This document shows positions 1-6,682 of a DNA stretch of 12,318 nucleotides, one piece after another. The notes under the pieces are model-generated. The model had not been told where the DNA came from. It worked only from the letters and a program-made list of their open reading frames with translations, and did no database searches. Source of the DNA: Oscillospiraceae bacterium (lineage in GTDB: Bacteria > Bacillota > Clostridia > Oscillospirales > CAG-272); contig SVTU01000036.1 in assembly GCA_015063655.1 (NCBI GenBank), positions 1-12,318 on the forward strand. The letters are read 5' to 3'. Made by a program: the position numbers and the translations under genes. Within the stretch, counting starts at the first letter, position 1. Each line of letters opens with the position of its first letter.

Positions 1-503
1 ACGCCGCCCAGTGCCAGCATGTCCAAAAGCAAAGAGGAATCGGGGCGGAAGGATTCACCCATGCCCGACACCGTATTATAGATCTCGGTGGCATCCACGT
101 CGTGCAAGGAACGGATAAACTCGGGCGAGTTGAGCGACCAGGCGGGGTGTGCCAGCACCGCCATGCCGCCGCATCGGTGGATCTCATCAATGATGGTCTG
201 TGCGTGAACGTGCCTGTCGATATTCTCACTGTGCTTCTCTGTCATACCGAAGCCCACGATATGCACCACGTGATTTTCCATGCGCAGGCTGCCCGCATTG
301 TACTCACACCCCGAAAGCACGGTCATGCCCTTATACGTCCCGCTCTCACCGTAATACCAATGGTCGGTAAGGGCCACCGCATCGTAGCCTGCGGCATGGT
401 AACGTGACAGAACGTCCTCCGGGGACAGCTTTCCGTCCGAATTGGACGTATGAATGTGAAGTCCTATCTTGGCTCTCTTAGCTCCGTACATATCCGTATA
501 CAT
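1..503 (-). CDS. PHP-domain metal-dependent phosphoesterase (partial, C-terminus outside window)
   Basis: The first 167 codons are present; the rest lies beyond the window edge. The protein has the motifs of the PHP (polymerase and histidinol phosphatase) family: an H-x-H pair at residues 16 and 18 followed by S-D-G, a T-D-H at 46-48, Glu67, His81 and an A-H-P at 118-120. In this family these residues bind two or three divalent metals that hydrolyse phosphoesters. Stand-alone PHP proteins act on nucleotides, sugar phosphates or histidinol phosphate; the substrate here cannot be read from sequence. The ATG at 503 is chosen because an AGGAG lies 7 bases upstream, overlapping the TAG stop of the AraC-type gene only 10 bases away. 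The two genes are therefore almost certainly one transcript and probably translationally coupled. No signal peptide is seen, so it is likely cytoplasmic. The family call is firm; the role is not. Confidence 0.88.
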   Translation of the reverse strand, partial: MYTDMYGAKRAKIGLHIHTSNSDGKLSPEDVLSRYHAAGYDAVALTDHWYYGESGTYKGMTVLSGCEYNAGSLRMENHVVHIVGFGMTEKHSENIDRHVHAQTIIDEIHRCGGMAVLAHPAWSLNSPEFIRSLHDVDATEIYNTVSGMGESFRPDSSLLLDMLALGG

Positions 504-513
504 ATTAAATCTC

Positions 514-1422
514 CTATTCTAACTGAATTGAACGACTTCGGTATTGCTGGGGGGATATCCCCAGCTTGCTCTTAAACAGACGGGAAAGCTGTGTATAGTC
601 CGAATATCCTACAGAGGCGGCGATCTCCGCCACCGAAAGATCGGTTTGCGCCAGGCGCCTCATGGCAACCGACATACGGCGCTGTAAAATATATTCCTTG
701 GGGGAAATTCCGCAATATTCCGTAAACAGCCTACAGAAGTATTTGCGTGACAGATGCACCTGCTCGGCAAGCTTTTCAATACGTATATCCGTATCGTATG
801 CATCGTTAATGAGTGCCATCGCCTCTTGAACACCCGCATACTTCAGGTCGTTTTTGTGCGCACTTTGGCGATACTCGCACCGCCAAAGCGACAGCAGGCG
901 GTACAGCATGGAGATGCAGTAGGTATGCAGGTCGATATCCGCATGCTCCTCATATATCCACTCGTCAAACAAAGCAGCCAGTTCGTCGAAAAAGGAAAAG
1001 GTAAAATACGGATGCTCGGCATCCACTCCCACGCTTTGCAGTAATGTATACAGCTCGTTTCCGCTGACGGAGATCCATGAAAAATGCCACGGCTCGTCCG
1101 CATCCGCCGCCATCGTGTGAAACTGCCCCGGAAAGGCAACAAAGCCGTCTCCCCGTGTCATCACCCTGCCGTTATACGTGCCCTTACCGTCGGTTACGTA
1201 ATGGAGAATAAAGGCAGAGGCACGCCGATTGGCAATGGTGCGTCGGGGAACCGAACGCTCTCTGCCAACCTGATGAAAGGCAAAGCCGTCGGCCTCGCCA
1301 AGGGCGATATTATGAAGAAAATCGCCAAAGCCGCAGACCGAGGCATCGGGCTTTTGCTTGGGAACGGAAGAAAAATCCCGCTTTCCCCGTTGATCATCTC
1401 GGCAGTAATAAAAGCTCTGCAT
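514..1422 (-). CDS. AraC-family transcriptional regulator
   Basis: A 302-residue protein with the usual two-part plan of AraC/XylS regulators. Residues about 58-150 look like a cupin-type sugar-sensing domain (a G-K-G-T-Y turn near 80 and a G-D-G-x-V-x-F-P-G strand at 91-99). Residues about 195-298 are the DNA-binding domain with two helix-turn-helix motifs: one near 214-236 (I-E-K-L-A-E-x-V-x-L-S) and one near 262-285 (S-V-A-E-I-A-x-x-V-G-Y). It ends with the family signature G-I-S-P-Q-Q-Y-R. The ATG at 1422 follows a strong GGGAGGGAG. It is transcribed away from the GH2 beta-galactosidase gene and shares a 172-bp control region with it, so it is most likely the local activator responding to a galactoside or related sugar. 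That role is inferred from position. The PHP gene follows in the same operon. Confidence 0.95.
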   Translation of the reverse strand: MQSFYYCRDDQRGKRDFSSVPKQKPDASVCGFGDFLHNIALGEADGFAFHQVGRERSVPRRTIANRRASAFILHYVTDGKGTYNGRVMTRGDGFVAFPGQFHTMAADADEPWHFSWISVSGNELYTLLQSVGVDAEHPYFTFSFFDELAALFDEWIYEEHADIDLHTYCISMLYRLLSLWRCEYRQSAHKNDLKYAGVQEAMALINDAYDTDIRIEKLAEQVHLSRKYFCRLFTEYCGISPKEYILQRRMSVAMRRLAQTDLSVAEIAASVGYSDYTQLSRLFKSKLGISPQQYRSRSIQLE

Positions 1423-1448
1423 ACGCTCCCTCCCGTCAATTTTTTCTC

Positions 1449-1477
1449 ATTATAGCATACCCCCCCTTCCCTGTCAA
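1449..1477 (-). promoter_or_regulatory. Perfect-consensus sigmaA promoter of the araC-type gene
   Basis: Read on the minus strand, a TTGACA (-35, plus positions 1472-1477) and a TATAAT (-10, 1449-1454) are separated by exactly 17 bases. The -10 is preceded by TGC, making an extended -10. The spacer contains a run of seven G. The start site would fall near 1442, giving a leader of about 20 bases that contains the ribosome binding site. Such a perfect promoter for a regulator suggests it is held down by repression or autoregulation, which is inference. Confidence 0.85.
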
Positions 1478-1511
1478 CAGAAAAAGCGCAAAATTATGCG
1501 ACTTTTTGACA
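1472..1511. promoter_or_regulatory. Imperfect inverted repeat between the divergent genes, candidate operator
   Basis: The left arm (1472-1490) begins TGTCA, continues with AAAAAG and ends GCGCA. The right arm (1497-1511) reads TGCGA, CTTTTT, GACA. The arms are mirror-related around the AT-rich centre aaatta at 1491-1496, with a few unpaired bases in the left arm. The outer ends of both arms form TTGACA: one is the -35 of the regulator promoter, the other (1506-1511) points toward the galactosidase gene. A regulator bound here could control both directions. The structure is visible; its use as an operator is inference. Confidence 0.4.
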
Positions 1512-1532
1512 TATCCGTGTGGCATTTTGCTA

Positions 1533-1561
1533 TTGATTTTTTTAAAAAAATGCGATACAAT
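1533..1561 (+). promoter_or_regulatory. Promoter of the beta-galactosidase gene
   Basis: A TTGATT (-35, 1533-1538) and a TACAAT (-10, 1556-1561) are separated by 17 bases with an A/T-rich spacer. The start site would be near 1568, about 27 bases before the ATG. An upstream TTGACA at 1506-1511 has no convincing -10 at normal distance, so this pair is the better candidate. Confidence 0.6.
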
Positions 1562-1580
1562 GAATATAACCATATAAGAA

Positions 1581-1587
1581 AGGAAGG
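1581..1587 (+). promoter_or_regulatory. Ribosome binding site fixing the lacZ start
   Basis: AGGAAGG lies 7 bases before the ATG at 1595. An ATG at 1590 is out of frame and hits a stop after two codons. The in-frame ATG at 1496 lies upstream of the candidate promoter, so 1595 is the start. Confidence 0.85.
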
Positions 1588-1594
1588 CTATGCC

Positions 1595-4500
1595 ATGAAT
1601 TTCACGTTCGACTATCACCGCTCCCTTGAGCATCTGCACGTGGGATGCGAAAAGCCCCGTGCCTACTTTGTGCCTGCCTCCACGCTCTCGGCCGCCCTGT
1701 CCGAGTACAGAGGACAGAGCGATCGTCTGACCTCGCTGTGCGGAGATTGGGACTTCCGCTTCTATCCCTCTATTGAGGAGATCGAGGACTTCCTTTGCCC
1801 CGAATTCACTACCGCAGGCTTCGATAAGCTGGCCGTACCGCGCAGCTGGCAGTCGGTGCTGGACAAGGGCTACGATACCCCCAATTACACCAACGTCCGT
1901 TACCCCTTCCCCTTCGACCCGCCCCACGTTCCCACCGACAATCCCTGCGGTCTGTACGTGCGCAACGTTGAGCTGAGCGATGGCGACCTTGAGGGTGAGC
2001 TGTATCTCAACTTTGAGGGTGTAGACTCCTGCTTCTATCTGTTCGTTAACGATAAATTCGTAGGCTACAGCCAGGTCAGCCACAACACCAGCGAATTCCG
2101 TGTGGATACCTATATGCATACGGGTATCAACACGATCAAGGTGGTCGTTCTGAAGTGGTGTGACGGCTCATATCTTGAGGACCAGGACAAATACCGCTTC
2201 TCGGGTATCTTCCGTGAGGTATACCTGCTCCGCCGTGACACCGTACATATCCGTGATTTCTATGCCCGCACCTCGCTTACCGAGGGCTATGCCGAGGGTA
2301 AGGTGCAGCTTGATATCGACACCACCGCCAAGGCCGACGTCACCGCCGTTCTGCTCGCTCCCGACGGTGCTGAGCTTGCCAGGGAGACGGCCGCCATCGA
2401 TCAGAGCGGCGTGATCCACATCAGCGTCAACGCGCCCGCTCTGTGGTCGGACGAAACGCCCACACTCTACACACTCATTCTGTACTGCGGCAAGGAGATC
2501 ATCGCACAGAAGATCGGCTTTAAGGAGATCGTGATCAAGGGCAGAGTGATCTACATCAACGGCAAGAAGGTTAAGGCAAGAGGCGTGAACCGCCATGACA
2601 GCCATCACCTGCTTGGCTCGGCCACACCCTATGCGCACATGCTGCGTGACCTGTATATCATGAAGCAGCACAACGTAAACATGGTGCGCACCAGCCACTA
2701 CCCCAACGATCCCCGCTTCTACGCCCTGTGCGACCGCCTTGGTCTCTACGTCTGCGACGAGACAGACCTTGAAACACACGGCGCAACCTCTGTTAAATTC
2801 TGGAGCATTTTCAGCGACGGTCCCGATTGGGAGAAAGCCTATCTTGACCGCTGCGAGCGCATGTTTGAGCGTGACAAGAACCATGCCTCGATTATCTTCT
2901 GGTCACTCGGCAACGAGTCCAGCATTGGCTGCAACAAGCAGGCCATGATGAGATATCTGAAGGAGCGTGATCCAAATTGCATCGTCCACTGTGAGGAAGC
3001 AAGCCGTCAAAGCCCCAATGCAGGCGAACATTACAACGGACGTCATGCAGAGTATTATTCCTTCGATCCTCACTCCATGACAGACGTTTTCTCCTTCATG
3101 TACTGGCCACCCGAGGAGTGCGAAAAGTTCATTAAGGACAAGAAAAACGACATGCCACTGTTTTTGTGCGAATACTCGCACGCCATGGGCAACGGCCCCG
3201 GAGACTTTGAGCAGTATTGGAACGTGATCTACCGCCATGACGAATTCTTTGGCGGTTGCGTTTGGGAGTTTACCGATCACTCCGTCGCCATCGGTGACGA
3301 TCGCTTCGACGATCCTCACTTCACCTATGGCGGTGACTTCGGCGACTTCCCGCATGACTCCAACTTCTGCGTAGACGGCCTTGTCTATCCCGACCGCCGT
3401 CCTCACACGGGTCTGATGGAGTATAAGCAGATCATCAAGCCCTTCCGTGTAGTGGCAAACGACCTTGAGAACGGCATCGTCAAGATCAAGAATACCCGTT
3501 TCTTTACCACGCTCTCCGACTTGGATTTCTCCTACGTTGTTGAGAGAAACGGCCAGATCGTTCGCTCGGGCAAGCTGACGGTCAACGCCCGTCCGCAAAG
3601 CACCGCTACCTGCCGTATCGACCTTGCAGGCCTTGACCGCACGACTGACCTTTACGTCACCGTCACCGCCCGCCGCAACACGGCGTGCGAGTGGGCAGAT
3701 ATCGGCTTTGAGGTCGGCTTTGAGCAGCTCAAGCTCGCCGCCACAGAAAAGCCCGCCGTCTCCCTGCTTGACGAGATCCCCGAGGGTGTTGCACTCACGC
3801 TGACCGAGGACAAGAACACCGTATTCATTCACACCCCCGATACCGACTATACCTTTGACCGTCCTCACGGACTTCTCTGCTCTGTTGTCCACCGTGGCCG
3901 TGAGCTTTTGACCACGCCCGTCACGCCCACCGTATGGCGTGCCCCCACGGATAATGACAGAAAGATCCGCCTTGAGTGGGAAAAGGTCGATTACCGCCAT
4001 GCTACCGTTCGCTGCACGGACTTCTCCGTCAAGGCTGATGGCAAGACGGCTGTGGTGAAGGCATCCTATTACCTCGCCTCTGTCTACCGCGTTCCCTTCC
4101 TCTACCTTGACGTCACCTATACCGTGCTGGCCAAAGGCGGTGTGCAGATCACCACAGATGCTAAGCTCGGCAGACTCAACTATGAGGTTGAGGAGCTTCC
4201 CTTCCTGCCCCGTCTCGGCTATCAGTTCAATATGCCCGAGGAGACCGAACGCATCTGCTACTTTGGAAGAGGCCCCGTGGAGAGCTACATCGATAAGAGA
4301 TGGGCATCCCGCCAGGGTATGTTCAAGTGTCCTGTCACCGATCACTTTGAGCCTTACGTCAAGCCTCAGGAGAATATGGCACACATTGATACCGAATGGG
4401 TATCGGTTTCCAATCTCCAGGGTCACGGCCTGATGGCCATCGGCAACGAGGGAGCGATCAGCTTCAACTGCTCGCACTATACCCCCGAGATGCTGACTGC

Positions 4501-4708
4501 CACCGCTCACGACTACGAGCTGACGCCTCTCAAGGAGACTGTGGTCAACATTGACTACGCTCACAGCGGCATTGGCTCTGCCTCCTGTGGAACCACCCTC
4601 AACGAGCGTTATCAGCTGAACGAAAGAGAATACCACTTCTCCTTCCGCCTGCTTCCCGCTCACCTTGAGGAGCTTGATCCCTTCGATGAGGTCAATAAGA
4701 AGCTGTAA
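1595..4708 (+). CDS. lacZ: GH2 beta-galactosidase, LacZ type
   Basis: A 1037-residue protein, close to the 1023 of E. coli LacZ. It should hydrolyse terminal beta-D-galactosides in the cytoplasm; no signal peptide is seen. Order of domains: N-terminal sugar-binding jelly roll (about 15-220), Ig-like domain (about 225-320), TIM barrel (about 322-600), a second Ig-like part, and the C-terminal Bgal_small_N domain (about 770-1030). Family motifs include G-V-N-R-H-D at 330-335, the T-S-H-Y-P-N motif with His368, E-T-H-G at 393-396, the acid/base Glu441 in G-N-E-S, and the nucleophile Glu526 in C-E-Y-S-H-A-M-G-N-G. Near the end, Cys998 sits where E. coli LacZ has the substrate-contacting Trp999. 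No permease is visible in the window. The divergent AraC-type gene probably regulates it. Some GH2 relatives prefer other beta-galactosides, so lactose itself is not proven. Confidence 0.96.
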   Translation: MNFTFDYHRSLEHLHVGCEKPRAYFVPASTLSAALSEYRGQSDRLTSLCGDWDFRFYPSIEEIEDFLCPEFTTAGFDKLAVPRSWQSVLDKGYDTPNYTNVRYPFPFDPPHVPTDNPCGLYVRNVELSDGDLEGELYLNFEGVDSCFYLFVNDKFVGYSQVSHNTSEFRVDTYMHTGINTIKVVVLKWCDGSYLEDQDKYRFSGIFREVYLLRRDTVHIRDFYARTSLTEGYAEGKVQLDIDTTAKADVTAVLLAPDGAELARETAAIDQSGVIHISVNAPALWSDETPTLYTLILYCGKEIIAQKIGFKEIVIKGRVIYINGKKVKARGVNRHDSHHLLGSATPYAHMLRDLYIMKQHNVNMVRTSHYPNDPRFYALCDRLGLYVCDETDLETHGATSVKFWSIFSDGPDWEKAYLDRCERMFERDKNHASIIFWSLGNESSIGCNKQAMMRYLKERDPNCIVHCEEASRQSPNAGEHYNGRHAEYYSFDPHSMTDVFSFMYWPPEECEKFIKDKKNDMPLFLCEYSHAMGNGPGDFEQYWNVIYRHDEFFGGCVWEFTDHSVAIGDDRFDDPHFTYGGDFGDFPHDSNFCVDGLVYPDRRPHTGLMEYKQIIKPFRVVANDLENGIVKIKNTRFFTTLSDLDFSYVVERNGQIVRSGKLTVNARPQSTATCRIDLAGLDRTTDLYVTVTARRNTACEWADIGFEVGFEQLKLAATEKPAVSLLDEIPEGVALTLTEDKNTVFIHTPDTDYTFDRPHGLLCSVVHRGRELLTTPVTPTVWRAPTDNDRKIRLEWEKVDYRHATVRCTDFSVKADGKTAVVKASYYLASVYRVPFLYLDVTYTVLAKGGVQITTDAKLGRLNYEVEELPFLPRLGYQFNMPEETERICYFGRGPVESYIDKRWASRQGMFKCPVTDHFEPYVKPQENMAHIDTEWVSVSNLQGHGLMAIGNEGAISFNCSHYTPEMLTATAHDYELTPLKETVVNIDYAHSGIGSASCGTTLNERYQLNEREYHFSFRLLPAHLEELDPFDEVNKKL

Positions 4709-4735
4709 TTCCTTTTTATAACAAAAACTTCACTA

Positions 4736-4787
4736 ACAGAAAAAGAGAGAGCATTACGGGTTTAACCGTTTTGTTCTCTCTTTCTGT
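4736..4787 (+). terminator. Long hairpin after lacZ, probable terminator
   Basis: ACAGAAA and GAGAGA on the left pair with TCTCTC and TTTCTGT on the right (about 13 pairs with a two-base bulge). An inner ACGG/CCGT stem surrounds a GTTTAA loop. It starts 27 bases after the lacZ stop. The following bases (TTTG) make only a weak T-tract, so efficiency is uncertain. It also separates lacZ from the convergent ATPase gene and could serve both strands. Confidence 0.6.
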
Positions 4788-4800
4788 TTGTAATCAGGGT

Positions 4801-4813
4801 TGGGCTTAGCCCA
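4801..4813. repeat. Small hairpin in the convergent intergenic region
   Basis: TGGGC and GCCCA form a 5-bp stem with a TTA loop, followed on the plus strand by an AT-rich stretch. It lies 13 bases beyond the main hairpin and may be a backup termination signal. The structure is visible; the role is a guess. Confidence 0.3.
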
Positions 4814-4853
4814 TATTTGCATTTGTCAGGACATATACGATGCTTGGACCTCG

Positions 4854-4872
4854 GGAGAATGGTAAATTCTCC
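4854..4872 (-). terminator. Hairpin downstream of the ATPase gene, weak terminator candidate
   Basis: GGAGAAT and ATTCTCC form a 7-bp stem around a five-base loop. It lies about 40 bases past the minus-strand ATPase stop codon. There is no T-tract on the minus side, so it may be a 3'-end processing structure or nothing. Confidence 0.3.
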
Positions 4873-4913
4873 GCTAAAGATATCCCTATGCTTGCGCTGC
4901 TTTTGTTATATAC

Positions 4914-5981
4914 CTATAAAATAGACTCACACAGGGATCTGACGTACCGCTCCTTGGCTGAAAAATCCATGGACTTCGAATAGATCGCCTCAAGCTCCAT
5001 GTGGCATTCTCCTGCTCCCTTAAGAGAAGCAAGAGCCTGCGAAAGAAGCATACTTTGGAGATGCGAATCCTCACGGAAGGACGAGCGTACGCAGGAAAGC
5101 GCACCGCAGTCAAGAAAGCGACGCGTACGGATAACGTGCTCGGTCTGAATATCCGCATACCGATCACAAAGAAAAGCCACACCCGCATCGGGAAAATACA
5201 CAGCGGAAAACGAAGAGGACGTGAGCGGATCACGAGAGACGGCAATGCGGTGACCACCCGCGCGCGCAAGAGAGACAAGCATGCTCATGGCGGTCTCCCC
5301 AACGCCGTAGCAGTCCTCAATACAGTATAATTTTTCAGCATATCCTTCCCAAGTAGGCAAATGCACGATTCCCTGTATCGAGATTGCATCTACACCGAGA
5401 GGACGCTCGGCGTACCTATCCCCTCTTTTCATAGACGACAAAATCCGACGCAAAGCCTGTTCCATTTTGTCGTACTTGATATATGGCCTTATACTGTCTT
5501 TTTTCGCACTATTTATTTCATAATATGCTTTTAGATACCGATATGTATTTTTATAATATTTTTCTTTTTCGACACTTTTTGACTGTATCGCTGAAGCATG
5601 CTCTTGCAATAATTCGCTGTCCCAGAACGCACCGAGATTCAAGCATTCGTCACAAAATCCCGGTGCCGTCATGTTCACTGTATGCGGTGCTGTGCCATCA
5701 AGAACAACGGTATCCCCATCGATCAAAATCGCATCAAGCGACTCGGTATCAGACGAACAATGATAATATTCGACACATTTCCCCTTTTGTTCAGCCACCC
5801 TGCCAAGCTGTCGTAACAGGTAGCTTTTTCCCGTTCCCGGGCCACCCTGTACGATATACCGTCTGCGTATATGCTCTTTGCCAAACAGCACGCCGTAGTT
5901 ACACTCAAAGCCCGTTACCGTATTGGCGGCGGCAAAAAAATGCTTCCCGCCAAACAGCATTTGCTCTTCTTCTCTGCTCAT
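4914..5981 (-). CDS. Two-half P-loop ATPase with a degenerate second P-loop
   Basis: A 355-residue protein. The first half has an intact Walker A, G-G-P-G-T-G-K-S at 46-53, followed by Y-H-C-S-S-D at 73-78 and V-V-L-D-G-T-A-P-H at 92-100. This resembles a clostridial ATP-binding family that I recall as PRK06851 (a proposed nucleotide kinase/ATPase with two homologous halves). The second half, from about 215, repeats the same plan, but its P-loop (about 222-231) reads E-D-C-Y-G-V-G-E-T-A, with Glu in place of the essential Lys. It therefore probably cannot bind ATP there. A Tyr/Lys-rich linker at about 135-175 separates the halves. The ATG at 5981 follows AGGAGGG. The gene lies 63 bases after spoIIIAH with no clear terminator between, so it may be co-transcribed in the mother cell. 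No membrane segment is seen. Function unknown. Confidence 0.8.
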   Translation of the reverse strand: MSREEEQMLFGGKHFFAAANTVTGFECNYGVLFGKEHIRRRYIVQGGPGTGKSYLLRQLGRVAEQKGKCVEYYHCSSDTESLDAILIDGDTVVLDGTAPHTVNMTAPGFCDECLNLGAFWDSELLQEHASAIQSKSVEKEKYYKNTYRYLKAYYEINSAKKDSIRPYIKYDKMEQALRRILSSMKRGDRYAERPLGVDAISIQGIVHLPTWEGYAEKLYCIEDCYGVGETAMSMLVSLARAGGHRIAVSRDPLTSSSFSAVYFPDAGVAFLCDRYADIQTEHVIRTRRFLDCGALSCVRSSFREDSHLQSMLLSQALASLKGAGECHMELEAIYSKSMDFSAKERYVRSLCESIL

Positions 5982-6023
5982 ATCTATCCCTCCTGCCTTA
6001 CGTTTTGCATTACAGGATATGCC

Positions 6024-6044
6024 GCTGTCCCGTTTCTTGACAGC
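6024..6044 (-). repeat. Hairpin directly after the spoIIIAH stop
   Basis: GCTGTC and GACAGC form a 6-bp stem with a 9-base loop immediately after the spoIIIAH stop codon on the minus strand. No T-run follows, so it is not a convincing intrinsic terminator. It may protect or process the messenger between spoIIIAH and the ATPase gene. Confidence 0.35.
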
Positions 6045-6614
6045 TTATCTTTCGGTGATGGTGAGATTGGCGGGAATGATACCTGCCTGCTCATAGACGA
6101 TGGTGCTGATCTGAGCGATCTGGGCGGGCTGAAGTCCGTCGGAGCGCACCACAACGCTTGCCTTCTCCCCGCTGATCACGGCCACGCACTCCTCAAAGCC
6201 CTTGGCAACGATGAGAGATTCGATATTGGCCTCTGTCTCCATGATCTTGGCCATCTCGTTGATCTTGGAGAGTGCCTCATTCTTTGCCGTTTCAGTGGAC
6301 GATTCGTTATCCACCACGGCCTGCAGGACCTCCATGGCCTCATCACGTGAGCGCTGTCTGTTGACCATCACGCTGGCAAAGTACGAATCCGACACCGAGG
6401 TGTTGGGTTCTTGCGTTTGCTCAGGCGCTTGCGTTACGTCCATGCCTGCGCTTTGGTCGTAATCGTAGCCATCGTTACGGTTCTTGGCGTACACCGCCAC
6501 GTTGATGGCTACAGCCGCACCGACAAGCAGCACCGCTCCCGCAATAATGAAATTTCTCTTGCCGATTTTCTTACAGAATCCCGTAACCTTTTGCTTAACC
6601 TGTTGCATATTCAT
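6045..6614 (-). CDS. spoIIIAH: Stage III sporulation protein AH (SpoIIIAH)
   Basis: A 189-residue protein. It has a short basic cytoplasmic N-terminus, one membrane helix at about 21-43, a linker rich in Asp, Gln, Thr and Pro, and a C-terminal domain (about 95-189) of the YscJ/FliF-like ring-building fold. The conserved core includes S-S-T-E-T-A-K-N-E-A near 104-113 and the G-F-E-E-C-V-A-V-I segment near 139-147. In B. subtilis this domain binds forespore SpoIIQ across the intermembrane space, joining the mother-cell and forespore halves of the channel. A TTG two codons upstream directly abuts the GGAGGA, leaving no spacing. The ATG at 6614 has a 6-base gap and is taken as the start. The gene is last in the spoIIIA set, 68 bases after spoIIIAG, and may have its own sigmaE-like promoter in that gap. 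Confidence 0.92.
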   Translation of the reverse strand: MNMQQVKQKVTGFCKKIGKRNFIIAGAVLLVGAAVAINVAVYAKNRNDGYDYDQSAGMDVTQAPEQTQEPNTSVSDSYFASVMVNRQRSRDEAMEVLQAVVDNESSTETAKNEALSKINEMAKIMETEANIESLIVAKGFEECVAVISGEKASVVVRSDGLQPAQIAQISTIVYEQAGIIPANLTITER

Positions 6615-6620
6615 AGCCAA

Positions 6621-6626
6621 TCCTCC
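6621..6626 (-). promoter_or_regulatory. Ribosome binding site deciding the spoIIIAH start
   Basis: GGAGGA on the minus strand ends 6 bases before the ATG at 6614. It touches the TTG at 6620 directly and is 12 bases from the next ATG at 6608. The ATG at 6614 is therefore the only start with good spacing. Confidence 0.75.
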
Positions 6627-6647
6627 GATTCAAGTTTAATACGGTAC

Positions 6648-6676
6648 ATCCTATGCTCCACTTCCCTTAAATATGC
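6648..6676 (-). promoter_or_regulatory. Candidate internal sigmaE promoter before spoIIIAH
   Basis: On the minus strand, GCATATT (6670-6676) matches the sigmaE -35 consensus KMATATT at all seven positions. Exactly 14 bases later comes CATAGGAT (6648-6655), which matches CATACAMT at six of eight positions. The start would be near 6641, about 27 bases before the spoIIIAH ATG. The element sits in the 68-base gap after spoIIIAG. From memory, an internal promoter serving the distal genes is also known in the B. subtilis spoIIIA locus. Confidence 0.6.
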
Positions 6677-6682
6677 GTTTCT

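Noticed and set aside
1496..1594. Upstream in-frame extension of lacZ by 33 codons
   Set aside because: It begins upstream of the candidate promoter, has no ribosome binding site, and LacZ homology starts at the ATG at 1595.
1436..2119. 227-codon minus-strand frame over the lacZ start
   Set aside because: It overlaps lacZ and the divergent promoter region and has no family motif or ribosome binding site.
2903..4663. 586-codon open frame on the minus strand inside lacZ
   Set aside because: It is antisense to a clearly homologous beta-galactosidase. Codon bias against TTA/CTA/TCA on the plus strand keeps the opposite frame free of stops.
5982..6044. SigmaE-like promoter before the ATPase gene (CATATCCT)
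   Set aside because: The -10 matches only six of eight positions and no -35 is present at the right distance.
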